A stretch of 37,043 bases of DNA from Myxococcota bacterium. Its GTDB lineage: Bacteria > Myxococcota_A > UBA9160 > JAFDET01. The position numbers and the translations under genes are program-made. The notes beneath the pieces were generated by a model. The model saw nothing but the letters and a program-made list of their open reading frames with translations, had not been told where the DNA came from and did no database searches. The DNA is taken from assembly GCA_028278065.1 (NCBI GenBank), contig JANQFA010000048.1:1-37043 (forward strand), given 5' to 3'. Below are positions 23,958-32,043 of the stretch, one piece after another (position 1 is the first letter of the stretch; each line of letters begins with the position of its first letter).

Positions 23958-24740
23958 ATGGGCGGATTCGAATCCATCGGTGCCGTAGGTGCGGCTTTCG
24001 CCGCGGGGATGCTGTCCTTCCTGTCCCCGTGCGTGATGCCGCTCATGCCGGCCTACCTCTCCCTGATCTCCGGCCTGTCGGTGGAGGAGATGGAGGACGC
24101 CGCCGGGGAGGAGGGCCTGCGGCGCCGCATCATGACGGCCTGCCTGGGCTTCGTGGCGGGGTTCTCCACGATCTTCATCGCCCTGGGCGCCTCCGCGACG
24201 GCGGTGGGCAGGCTGCTGCGGACCTGGCACGTCGAGATCCTCGGGGTCGAGTTCGGGATCGCCCAGATCGCGGGCGTGGTGATCATCGTGATGGGGCTGC
24301 ACATCGCCGGGCTGCTTCCCATCCACCTGTTCTACCGAGAGGCCCGCATGACCGTGGGCAACCACCGCAAGCGGAGCCTGTTCGGGACCTACCTGGTCGG
24401 AGCGGCCTTCGCCTTCGGCTGGTCCCCGTGCATCGGTCCGATCCTCTCCGGAATCCTGACCGTGGCCGCGAGTCGCGAGACCGTCGCGCAGGGCATCGGC
24501 CTCCTGTCCATCTACTCGGCAGGTCTGGCCGTGCCGTTCCTGCTGACCGGCTGGAGCATCGAGTTCTTCTTCCGCGTCTTCCACAGCGTGAAGCACCACT
24601 TCCGCAAGCTCGAGATCGTGTCGGGCGTGCTGCTCGTGGCGATCGGTCTCCTCATCGTGACCGATCAGTTCACGCGTCTGAACAACTACTTCGTGTTCCT
24701 GAACCAGTGGGTGTCGAAGCTCGAGCAGACACTCCTCTAG
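23958..24740 (+). CDS. ccdA: CcdA/DsbD-type membrane thiol-disulfide electron carrier
   Basis: A 260-aa inner-membrane protein with six predicted transmembrane helices. The redox-active cysteines are C25 in LSPCVMP and C158 in GWSPCIGP, at the family positions. It passes electrons from cytoplasmic thioredoxin to periplasmic thiol proteins for cytochrome c maturation or disulfide reduction. The TlpA-like gene next downstream, with its Shine-Dalgarno overlapping the ccdA stop, is the obvious periplasmic partner. Translation start is within an unusual hairpin leader. Confidence 0.94.
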   Translation: MGGFESIGAVGAAFAAGMLSFLSPCVMPLMPAYLSLISGLSVEEMEDAAGEEGLRRRIMTACLGFVAGFSTIFIALGASATAVGRLLRTWHVEILGVEFGIAQIAGVVIIVMGLHIAGLLPIHLFYREARMTVGNHRKRSLFGTYLVGAAFAFGWSPCIGPILSGILTVAASRETVAQGIGLLSIYSAGLAVPFLLTGWSIEFFFRVFHSVKHHFRKLEIVSGVLLVAIGLLIVTDQFTRLNNYFVFLNQWVSKLEQTLL

Positions 24741-24748
24741 GAGGATCC

Positions 24749-25315
24749 ATGGTGCGCGCCTGGTGCGGCGTCCTCATCCTGACTCTGAGCGTGACCCCGG
24801 CCTGCGGCGGAGAGGACCCCGGACCCGATCCGGCGTCCCAGGAACAGGCCGCGCTCGAGGAGCAGCCGGGCGAGCCGGCTCCTGACTTCACCCTGTCCGA
24901 CCTCTCGGGCGGACAGGTGAGCCTGGCGGACCTGCGCGGCAAGGTCGTGATCATCGACTTCTGGGCCACCTGGTGCCCGCCGTGCGAGTTCCAGATTCCG
25001 ATCCTGAACGAGGTCTACGCCGCCCACCCGGACGGCGACGTGGAGATCCTGGGGATCAGCGTGGACACCGAGGGCGTGGACAAGGTCCGCGAGTACATCC
25101 AGAAGCACGACGCGCACTACCCGATCCTGATGGGCGACGAGGCGCTCGCGCGGCGCTTCGGCGCGCCGGGCTTCCCCTCGCTCATCGTGGTGGATCCCCA
25201 GGGCCGGATCGACGGCGTCCACGTCGGCCTGATCGAGGCGCCGGAGCTGGAGGGCTTCATCGCGGATGCCGCCCGCGAGGCCCCCGCGCTCACCGCAGGC
25301 GACGGTCCCGCCTGA
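24749..25315 (+). CDS. TlpA/ResA-like periplasmic thiol-disulfide oxidoreductase
   Basis: A 188-aa thioredoxin-fold protein. The active site is WCPPC at residues 75-79, in FWATWCPPCE. The N-terminus is a hydrophobic export signal ending TPACGG, so Cys19 may carry a lipid anchor, although the lipobox is imperfect (Thr at -3). A cis-Pro loop lies in APGFPSLIVV. It reduces periplasmic disulfides with electrons from CcdA, probably for cytochrome c haem attachment. The ATG has AGGAGG four bases upstream, overlapping the ccdA stop, so translation of the pair is linked. Confidence 0.93.
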   Translation: MVRAWCGVLILTLSVTPACGGEDPGPDPASQEQAALEEQPGEPAPDFTLSDLSGGQVSLADLRGKVVIIDFWATWCPPCEFQIPILNEVYAAHPDGDVEILGISVDTEGVDKVREYIQKHDAHYPILMGDEALARRFGAPGFPSLIVVDPQGRIDGVHVGLIEAPELEGFIADAAREAPALTAGDGPA

Positions 25316-25402
25316 GCCCCACCCTAAAGGGCGCCTTCCCGCGGGTCGAAACGCAGGGCGGGGGCGTCCGCCGTTTTCGGGCTGGCCCCGGGGGAACCGC
25401 GC

Positions 25403-26035
25403 ATGGCCAGCGAAGCGATGGGGGACACCGACTTCCAGGTCCGCCGGACCCACGAGACCTCCCTCGAGGCGGGTGAGGTCCTCTTCGAAGAGGGGGACAC
25501 CGGCGAGTACCTCTACGTGATCCAGTCCGGAGAGGTGGAGCTGACCCGGGGCGATGCCGAGGGTCGCCGCCTGGTCGGACGACTCGGCCCGGGCGAGTTC
25601 TTCGGCGAGATGAGCGTGGTGCTGGGCGGCGAGCGGCGCATCCGCGCCACGGCCGTCACGCCGGTGCGGCTCATCGCCCTGGACGGCCAGACCCTGGAGT
25701 CGATGTGCATCGAGCGGCCGGAGGTGGCGATCCGGCTGATCCAGCGCCTTGCGGGGCGCGTGATCGATCTCGAGACCCGCCTCTCCGCCCTGGGTAGCGA
25801 CGATCTGCTGCCCCCCGTCGTGCGGGTCCTGCTGCGCCGGGCCGAGCCGGGCCGGGACGGCTCGGCTCGCATCGAGGCGACCCTGCGTGACCTCGCCGAG
25901 GATTCCGGGCTCACCCTGCGCGAGGCTCATCGCGCCCTCCATCACCTCTTCGATCAGAAGGTGCTGCGCCTCGCGGAAGACGTCCTCGAGACGGATGATC
26001 TCGAGGGCATCTCCGCCTCTCTCGACGCACCCTGA
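25403..26035 (+). CDS. Crp/Fnr-type cyclic-nucleotide-binding regulator
   Basis: A 210-aa protein. The cNMP-binding beta-roll spans about residues 10-125 and includes FEEGDTGEYLYVIQSGEVEL and the phosphate-cassette-like segment GEFFGEMSVVLGGERRIRATAV. A long helix follows (about 112-135). The C-terminal part (about 160-205) has a winged-helix-like DLAEDSGLTLREAHRALHHLFDQKVLRL. The recognition helix differs from E. coli Crp. There are no cysteines for an Fnr-type cluster. The ligand may be cAMP or c-di-GMP; a diguanylate cyclase is encoded 10 kb away. The target is unknown. The 87-bp gap before it shows no clear promoter. Confidence 0.85.
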   Translation: MASEAMGDTDFQVRRTHETSLEAGEVLFEEGDTGEYLYVIQSGEVELTRGDAEGRRLVGRLGPGEFFGEMSVVLGGERRIRATAVTPVRLIALDGQTLESMCIERPEVAIRLIQRLAGRVIDLETRLSALGSDDLLPPVVRVLLRRAEPGRDGSARIEATLRDLAEDSGLTLREAHRALHHLFDQKVLRLAEDVLETDDLEGISASLDAP

Positions 26036-26056
26036 AACGCGAGTGAAGCCGCAGGT

Positions 26057-26085
26057 TTGACCCGGATCCCGCGGGTTGATAGCGT
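26057..26085 (+). promoter_or_regulatory. Promoter-like sequence before lptD
   Basis: TTGACC (26057-26062), 17 bp, TAGCGT (26080-26085). Transcription would begin near 26092. If so, the TTG at 26076 cannot be the lptD start and the CTG at 26112 (with GGGGGGA upstream) would be used. Confidence 0.5.
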
Positions 26086-28754
26086 GGACCCCGACTCCGG
26101 GGGGACGCACGCTGTCGCTTTCGATCCGTGTACTGACGGCCGTCCTGGTCGCGTGCGCCGTCGGTCCGGCCGCGCGGGCGCAGGATCTCCTGTCGGGCTC
26201 CGGTGAGGAGCCCGCCCAGATCACCGCCGACGGCGTGGAGTTCGATCAGGACCTCAACGTCTTCACGGCGCGCGGAAACGTCCGCATCGAGCAGGGCGGC
26301 ACCCTCCTCACGGCCGACTGGATCGCCCTGAACAATGTCACCCGGCACGGGATCGCCAGCGGCAACGTGGTGATCACGGACTCGGAGGACATCCTCTACG
26401 CGGACTTCCTCCAGTTCAACCTGGCGACGGGGCAGGGCGTCGTCTACGACGGCGAGCTCGAGGCGGACACCGGCTTTCGCATGGTCGGAAGCGAGGTGCG
26501 CAAGACCGGCGACGAGACCTACGAGTTCGAGGATCCGGTCCTCACCACCTGCAACTGTCCCGAGGAGGACGACCGCCTGCCCTGGACGATCAAAGCCAGC
26601 GAGGCGGACATGCGCGTCGGCGGCTACGCCGTCACCAAGAACACCCGGGTGAACGTCCTCGGCGTGCCGATCCTCTGGACGCCGCGCGGGATCTTCCCCG
26701 TGAAGAGCGACCGGCAGAGCGGTCTCCTCTTCCCGCTGATCGGCAACTCGCGGCGGCGCGGATTCGAGATCGGCGTGCCCATCTTCTGGGCGGCCCACCC
26801 CCGGGTGGGCGTCACCGTCACGCCCACCTACGCGTGGGACCGCGGCCCCTACCTGAACTTCGACCTCGAGTACGCGCTGGGGATGGAGGGCAGCCAGGAC
26901 TTCGGCACCCTCTCGGCGACGGTGGTGCCGCAAGACACGGAGATCGAGGAGCAGGAGAACGCGCTCTTCGACTCCACGCGCTGGGGAGTACGCTTCCGAC
27001 ACCAGCAGTTCGGGGGGATTCCCTGGGGCGTCCAGGCCAAGGCGTTCGTCAACTGGTCGTCGGACAACCAGTTCCCGTCGGACTACGACCTGCTCGACGA
27101 CTACCGCCGGGACCGCTTCCTGCCATCGCTGCTGTCGCTCACCAAGGTCTTCTCCCCGTTCGGGTCCTTCGGCAGCTACGCGGCGGTTCGCTGGGCGGAC
27201 GACCTGCAGTCCCCCGACGACCGCGACCGCGACGACTTCCTGCTGCAGCGTCTCCCCGAGTTCACGCTGAGCCAGGCGTCCTCGTTCGTACCCGAGTCGC
27301 CCATCCCCTTCACCGAGCGTCTGCTGACCTCCTTCGACGTCAAGTACACCCACTTCTGGTACCAGGAGGATCCGAGCGACGTGCTGCCGGAGTCGCAGGC
27401 GGTGGGCGATGTCTTCCTCGACACGGGGATCGACGCACTGCCGGACGGACTGGAGCGCAACGACGACGGGGCCATCGTCACCCTGGACGGAGACCAGGTG
27501 TTTCCGGACGGCACGGTCATCACGGCGCAACAGCTCATCGACGACGCCCTGGCGATGGACCCCGAGGCGATGCTCGACGACGTGATGATGGACCTCCAGG
27601 ACACCCTCGACCCGGACCAGAACGACGACACCTTTCCGGGCGTCGCGAGCGGGCTCGAGCGGGACGGGGCCTTCCAGGAGGGGGAGCCCCTCCTGGACAA
27701 GGGCCACCGGCTGCTCCTCAATCCCCGCGTGGCGGTGCCGTTCCGGGTGGGCGACTACCTCGAGGTCCTCCCCGAGCTCGGCTATCACGGCACGCTCTAC
27801 CAGACCAGCCGCCAGAGCTTCAGCCACCGCAGCCTGGTCACGGGCAAGCTCGACCTGCGCTCCCGCCTGCGCAAGGTGGTCGACGTCCCGTGGGTCGGAG
27901 GCGTCGACCACATCCTGGAGCCGCGCTTCACCTTCTACGGCATCGCGGACCTGGGCAGCAGCCAGGACGACAACCCCCTCTTCGTGCCCCAGCCGCTGGT
28001 CGCCCAGGAGCGGGTCCGCCAGCTGGAGCTGAACGCCGTCCTGCGCGACCCCTCCGACCGGATCCCGGGCGAGCACGGCTTCACCGTGGGTGTGGCCAAC
28101 CGCTTCTACACGGTGGAGCCCGAGCGCGCGAGCCTCGAGGAGGAGGAGCAGGAGGAGGAGGAAGAGGGCTTCGAGGAGAACCTCTGGGTCGCCAATCGGC
28201 TCTTCGCCGATGTGACGACGTCGTTCCAGTACCGCACCAGCGATCTCCGGCCGGGCTGGTTCGTCATCGACGGAACCATGTACCCCACGCGCACGATCCG
28301 GCTGCGCGCGAACTTCGGCTGGGACTTCGACCTCAACGAGATCGGGGAGACCAAGCTCGAGGCCGCCTGGCGCTCGCTGGCCGGCCACACGATCGGCGTC
28401 CGCTACCGCTATCTGCGCCGGATCCCCGCCTTCTTCGAGGACGTCAGCCGCGGCATCGACGACGAGCAGGGGGACGAGCGCTTCGACGAGTTCGAGGGCA
28501 CGGCGACCCGGATCAACCAGATCGACTTCTTCTCCCGCTTCACCGTGACCCCCCAGTGGTCGCTGCTCTTCAACTTCCGCTACTCGATCGAGGACTCGAT
28601 CATCCTCACCAACCGCTGGGGAATCGAGTACATCTCGAAGTGCCAGTGCTGGGCCGTCCAGTTCACGATGAACAACGACCGGGACCGGGGAGTCGACTGG
28701 CGCATCCGCTACACGGTGCTCGGGCTGGGAGACGACCGGCGCCGCCCCTTCTAG
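26076..28754 (+). CDS. lptD: LPS-assembly outer-membrane protein LptD
   Basis: An outer-membrane beta-barrel that inserts lipopolysaccharide into the outer leaflet. A signal peptide core lies at about residues 17-35 (ending A-R-A before QD). The OstA/LptA-like jellyroll is about 48-150 (ITADGVEFDQDLNVFTARGNV onward), and the rest is the barrel with many aromatic-rich strands. Two C-x-C pairs, C159/C161 and C856/C858, could form the jellyroll-barrel disulfides known from E. coli LptD. Two very acidic insertions (about 450-530 and 685-705) are unusual. Start is uncertain: TTG 26076 is the only standard codon, but CTG 26112 fits the promoter and Shine-Dalgarno better. LptE and LptA are not in the window. 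Confidence 0.93.
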   Translation: MIAWTPTPGGRTLSLSIRVLTAVLVACAVGPAARAQDLLSGSGEEPAQITADGVEFDQDLNVFTARGNVRIEQGGTLLTADWIALNNVTRHGIASGNVVITDSEDILYADFLQFNLATGQGVVYDGELEADTGFRMVGSEVRKTGDETYEFEDPVLTTCNCPEEDDRLPWTIKASEADMRVGGYAVTKNTRVNVLGVPILWTPRGIFPVKSDRQSGLLFPLIGNSRRRGFEIGVPIFWAAHPRVGVTVTPTYAWDRGPYLNFDLEYALGMEGSQDFGTLSATVVPQDTEIEEQENALFDSTRWGVRFRHQQFGGIPWGVQAKAFVNWSSDNQFPSDYDLLDDYRRDRFLPSLLSLTKVFSPFGSFGSYAAVRWADDLQSPDDRDRDDFLLQRLPEFTLSQASSFVPESPIPFTERLLTSFDVKYTHFWYQEDPSDVLPESQAVGDVFLDTGIDALPDGLERNDDGAIVTLDGDQVFPDGTVITAQQLIDDALAMDPEAMLDDVMMDLQDTLDPDQNDDTFPGVASGLERDGAFQEGEPLLDKGHRLLLNPRVAVPFRVGDYLEVLPELGYHGTLYQTSRQSFSHRSLVTGKLDLRSRLRKVVDVPWVGGVDHILEPRFTFYGIADLGSSQDDNPLFVPQPLVAQERVRQLELNAVLRDPSDRIPGEHGFTVGVANRFYTVEPERASLEEEEQEEEEEGFEENLWVANRLFADVTTSFQYRTSDLRPGWFVIDGTMYPTRTIRLRANFGWDFDLNEIGETKLEAAWRSLAGHTIGVRYRYLRRIPAFFEDVSRGIDDEQGDERFDEFEGTATRINQIDFFSRFTVTPQWSLLFNFRYSIEDSIILTNRWGIEYISKCQCWAVQFTMNNDRDRGVDWRIRYTVLGLGDDRRRPF

Positions 28755-28770
28755 TCTCGCGAGGCGTCGC

Positions 28771-28800
28771 TTGACGCTCTCGGCCCCCTTTGATTAGCTT
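28771..28800 (+). promoter_or_regulatory. Probable trp operon promoter
   Basis: TTGACG (28771-28776) with TAGCTT (28795-28800) 18 bp downstream. The -10 is weak, but resembles other -10s in the window (TAGGCT, TAGGAT, TAGCGT). Predicted start near 28807. Confidence 0.45.
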
Positions 28801-28806
28801 CCCGCA

Positions 28807-28831
28807 AGACCGCGGATCGGCGTGTCTTTTT
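28807..28831 (+). terminator. Terminator-like hairpin in the trpE leader
   Basis: AGACCGC (28807-28813), loop GGATCG, then GCG-t-GTCT (28820-28827) gives a 7-bp stem with one bulged base, followed by a run of five T (28827-28831). It is rare to see T5 in this GC-rich window. It could end lptD transcripts or attenuate trp transcripts. Confidence 0.45.
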
Positions 28832-28837
28832 CCAACC

Positions 28838-28853
28838 GGGGACGGCCGTCCCC
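28838..28853. promoter_or_regulatory. Perfect 16-bp palindrome before trpE
   Basis: GGGGACGGCCGTCCCC sits two bases upstream of the trpE Shine-Dalgarno (GAGG, 28856-28859). It may be an operator for a repressor dimer, or an RNA hairpin next to the ribosome-binding site. Confidence 0.55.
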
Positions 28854-28864
28854 ACGAGGCTCCC

Positions 28865-30352
28865 GTGTTGCGGCCTGCACCGGACGCATTCGAGCGACTC
28901 GCCCACCGCGGCAACCTGGTCCCGGTGGTACGGGAGATCCTCGCCGATCTGGACACCCCCCTCTCGCTCTACCGCCGCCTCGACGATGGGCGCACCACCT
29001 TCCTGCTCGAGTCGGTCGAGGGCGGCGAGAAGTGGGCCCGCTACAGCTTCATCGGCGTCGGGGCCCGCGCGATCTTCCGCTCCCGCGCCGGCTCCGTCGA
29101 ATGGGTCGAGGGCGACCGCATCGAGACGATCGACGCCGACGGAGATCCCCTGGCGATCCTGCGCGATCGGCTCGCTGCGCGGCAGCCGGCACTCCCGGAG
29201 GGGGTGGACCTGCCGCCCTTCCTGGGTGGGGCCGTCGGGATGGTGGGGTACGACTGGGTGCGCTTCGTGGAGCGCATTCCGGAGGGCAACGAGGACCGTA
29301 CCGGGCTTCCCGACCTCTGGTTCGTGATTCCCGAGGCCCTGGTCGTGTACGACAACTTCCACCACACGGCGCTGCTCGTGAAGATGGTCGAGGTGGACTC
29401 GCCGTCCGAGGCGCGGGCCCGCTACGCCGAGGCGGAGGCGGAGCTGGAGTCGCTGGTTCGGCGCCTGCGGGCGCCCGTCCCGCCCGAGCCGAGTCAGCCC
29501 GCGGTCCGCGCACCGATGGACGTGGAGGCCAGCGTCACGCGCGAGCAGTATCACGAGATGGTCAAGCGGGCCAAGGACTACATCGAAGCGGGGGACGTCT
29601 TCCAGGTGGTCCTCTCCCAGCAGCTCCGCCTGCCGCTCCAGGTGGATCCGTTCACGATCTACCGTCACCTGCGCTCGATCAATCCGAGCCCCTATCTCTT
29701 CTTCCTGCGCTGCGAGGGAGCGGTCCTGATCGGGGCCTCGCCCGAAGTGCACGTGCGTCTCGAGGACGGTCGCATCGACCTGCGTCCGATCGCGGGCACC
29801 CGCCGCCGGGGGAAGACCCCCGAGGAGGACCTCGCGATGGAGCGGGAGATGATCGAGGACCCCAAGGAGCGGGCCGAGCACGTGATGCTCGTCGATCTGG
29901 GCCGCAACGACGTGGGACGGGTGGCGGAGACGGGCACCGTCGAGGTGAACGAGTTCTTCGTCGTGGAGCGCTACTCGCACGTGATGCACCTCGTGTCGAA
30001 CGTGACGGGACGGCTGCGCCCGGACCGGGACTGGCTCGACCTGCTCCGCGCGACCTTCCCGGCCGGCACCCTCTCGGGCGCGCCCAAGGTCCGTGCCATG
30101 GAGATCATCGAAGAGCTCGAGACCGTGCGCCGCGGCGCCTACGGGGGCTGCGTCGGCTACGTGGACTATTCGGGGAACATGGATACCGCGATCACCATCC
30201 GGACCATCGTCGCCACGGAAGAGGCCGTCTTCCTCCAGGCGGGCGCCGGGATCGTCGCGGACTCCGATCCGCAGCTCGAGCACAAGGAGTGCCACAACAA
30301 GGCCCGCGCTCTCGTCCAGGCCATCGACATGGCGCGCGAGGGCGTGGACTAG
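28865..30352 (+). CDS. trpE: Anthranilate synthase component I
   Basis: A 495-aa enzyme that makes anthranilate from chorismate and ammonia or glutamine, the first committed step of tryptophan synthesis. The N-terminal LLES motif (residues 47-50) is the tryptophan-binding feedback site. The C-terminal catalytic domain has VVLSQQLRLP, GASPEVHVRL, PIAGTRRRGKT, DLGRNDVGRV, FPAGTLSGAPKVRAMEIIEELE and GAGIVADSDP. The GTG at 28865 is chosen because it has GAGG five bases upstream and gives the usual N-terminus (PDAFERLAHRGNLVPV). First gene of the trpEGDCFBA operon. Confidence 0.97.
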   Translation: MLRPAPDAFERLAHRGNLVPVVREILADLDTPLSLYRRLDDGRTTFLLESVEGGEKWARYSFIGVGARAIFRSRAGSVEWVEGDRIETIDADGDPLAILRDRLAARQPALPEGVDLPPFLGGAVGMVGYDWVRFVERIPEGNEDRTGLPDLWFVIPEALVVYDNFHHTALLVKMVEVDSPSEARARYAEAEAELESLVRRLRAPVPPEPSQPAVRAPMDVEASVTREQYHEMVKRAKDYIEAGDVFQVVLSQQLRLPLQVDPFTIYRHLRSINPSPYLFFLRCEGAVLIGASPEVHVRLEDGRIDLRPIAGTRRRGKTPEEDLAMEREMIEDPKERAEHVMLVDLGRNDVGRVAETGTVEVNEFFVVERYSHVMHLVSNVTGRLRPDRDWLDLLRATFPAGTLSGAPKVRAMEIIEELETVRRGAYGGCVGYVDYSGNMDTAITIRTIVATEEAVFLQAGAGIVADSDPQLEHKECHNKARALVQAIDMAREGVD

Positions 30353-30360
30353 GAGCGAGC

Positions 30361-30944
<584 letters not shown>

Positions 30945-30948
<4 letters not shown>

Positions 30949-31973
30949 GCGTGGCCGCTGCCCTGGAGATCGCCTGTCGGGGCGAGGAGGTCGAGCCGGC
31001 GCGCCTGGAGGCGGCGTTCGGCGAGATCATGGACGGCAAGGCCTCGCCGGTGGCGATCGCCGGCCTGCTCGTGGCCCTGCGCACCAAGGGCGAGACGCGC
31101 GGCGAGATCGTGGCCGCGGCGCGCGCGCTGCGCACCCGCGCCGAGACCGCACGCCTGGGCCGGGTCGACGCGGTCGACACCTGCGGGACGGGAGGCGACG
31201 GCGCGGGGACCTTCAACGTCTCGACCGCGGCCGCCTTCGCCGTGGCGGGGGCAGGCGTGCCCGTGGCCAAGCACGGCAACCGGGCCGCCAGCAGCCGGGC
31301 CGGCTCGGCGGACGTCCTGGAGGCACTGGGCGTTCGCGTCGATCTGCCCGTCGCGGCTGCCGCCCGCATCCTCGAGATCGAGGGCATCGCCTTCTTCTTC
31401 GCCCGTCGCGCGCACCCCGCCATGCGCCACGTCGCTCCGGTGCGTCAGGAGCTCGGCGTCCGCACGCTGATGAACTGCCTCGGCCCGCTCCTCAACCCCG
31501 TCGGAGTCCGGCGCCAGCTCGTGGGCGTCTACGACCGGGGCCTGGTGGAGAGCCTGGCCGGGGCCCTCGGAGACCTGGGCAGCGAGCGCGCGCTCGTGGT
31601 CCACGGGGCGGACGGCCTCGACGAGATCACCACGACGGACGTGACCTGGGCGGCCTGGTTCGACGGCACGGGAGTCGAGCGGCTCGAGATCGAGCCCCGG
31701 GAGTTCGGGATCGAGCGGGCGAGCGCCGCCGACCTCGCCGGCGGCGACGCATCCGACAACGCCCGCATCGTGCGCGCGGTCCTCGATGGAGAGCGGGGCC
31801 CGGCCCGGGACATCGTGGTGCTCAACGCGGGCGCGGCCCTCTGGGTGGGCGGCGCCGCGGAAGACCTGGCCGGAGGCGTGGCCCGCGCAGCAGAGAGCCT
31901 GGACTCGGGTGCCGCGCGGGAGCGGCTGGCGGCCCTCGTGCGCGCGAGCGCCGAGGCGGAGGGAGGATCGTGA
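30945..31973 (+). CDS. trpD: Anthranilate phosphoribosyltransferase
   Basis: A 342-aa enzyme that joins anthranilate to PRPP. The PRPP-binding motif DTCGTGGDGAGTFNVST lies at about residues 78-94, followed by VAKHGNRAASSRAGSADVLEALG and later motifs RHVAPVRQELGVRTLMN and GLDEITTT. Full length. The start is coupled to trpG by ATGA. Its last codons (SAEAEGGS, stop) are the template of the 35-bp tandem repeat that separates it from trpC; the original trpD-trpC overlap would have been GTGA. Confidence 0.97.
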
Positions 31974-32008
31974 GCGTCCTGAGTGCCGAGGCGGAGGGAG
32001 GATCGTGA
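31970..32008 (+). CDS. Micro-ORF 1 in the trpD-trpC junction
   Basis: Twelve codons (MSVLSAEAEGGS) and TGA. It starts at a GTG overlapping the trpD stop and ends in a TGA overlapping the next GTG. It has its own Shine-Dalgarno (GGAGG) inside trpD. It arose by duplication; its end repeats the TrpD C-terminus. Probably acts only as a step in translational coupling, if translated at all. Confidence 0.5.
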   Translation: MSVLSAEAEGGS

Positions 32009-32043
32009 GCGTCCCGAGCGCCGAGGCGGAGGGAGGATCGTGA
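32005..32043 (+). CDS. Micro-ORF 2 in the trpD-trpC junction
   Basis: Twelve codons (MSVPSAEAEGGS) and TGA, overlapping micro-ORF 1 and the trpC GTG by four bases each. It completes an unbroken GTGA relay from trpD to trpC. No function beyond coupling is suggested by its sequence. Confidence 0.5.
   Translation: MSVPSAEAEGGS

Noticed and set aside
25911..28388. 825-codon minus-strand open frame
   Set aside because: It is antisense to lptD, has the Val/Glu/Arg/His-rich composition of a GC-rich shadow frame, and no domain is recognisable.
28755..28864. Classical trp attenuator leader peptide or TRAP binding site
   Set aside because: No short ORF with TGG codons and no spaced GAG/TAG repeats were found in the leader.
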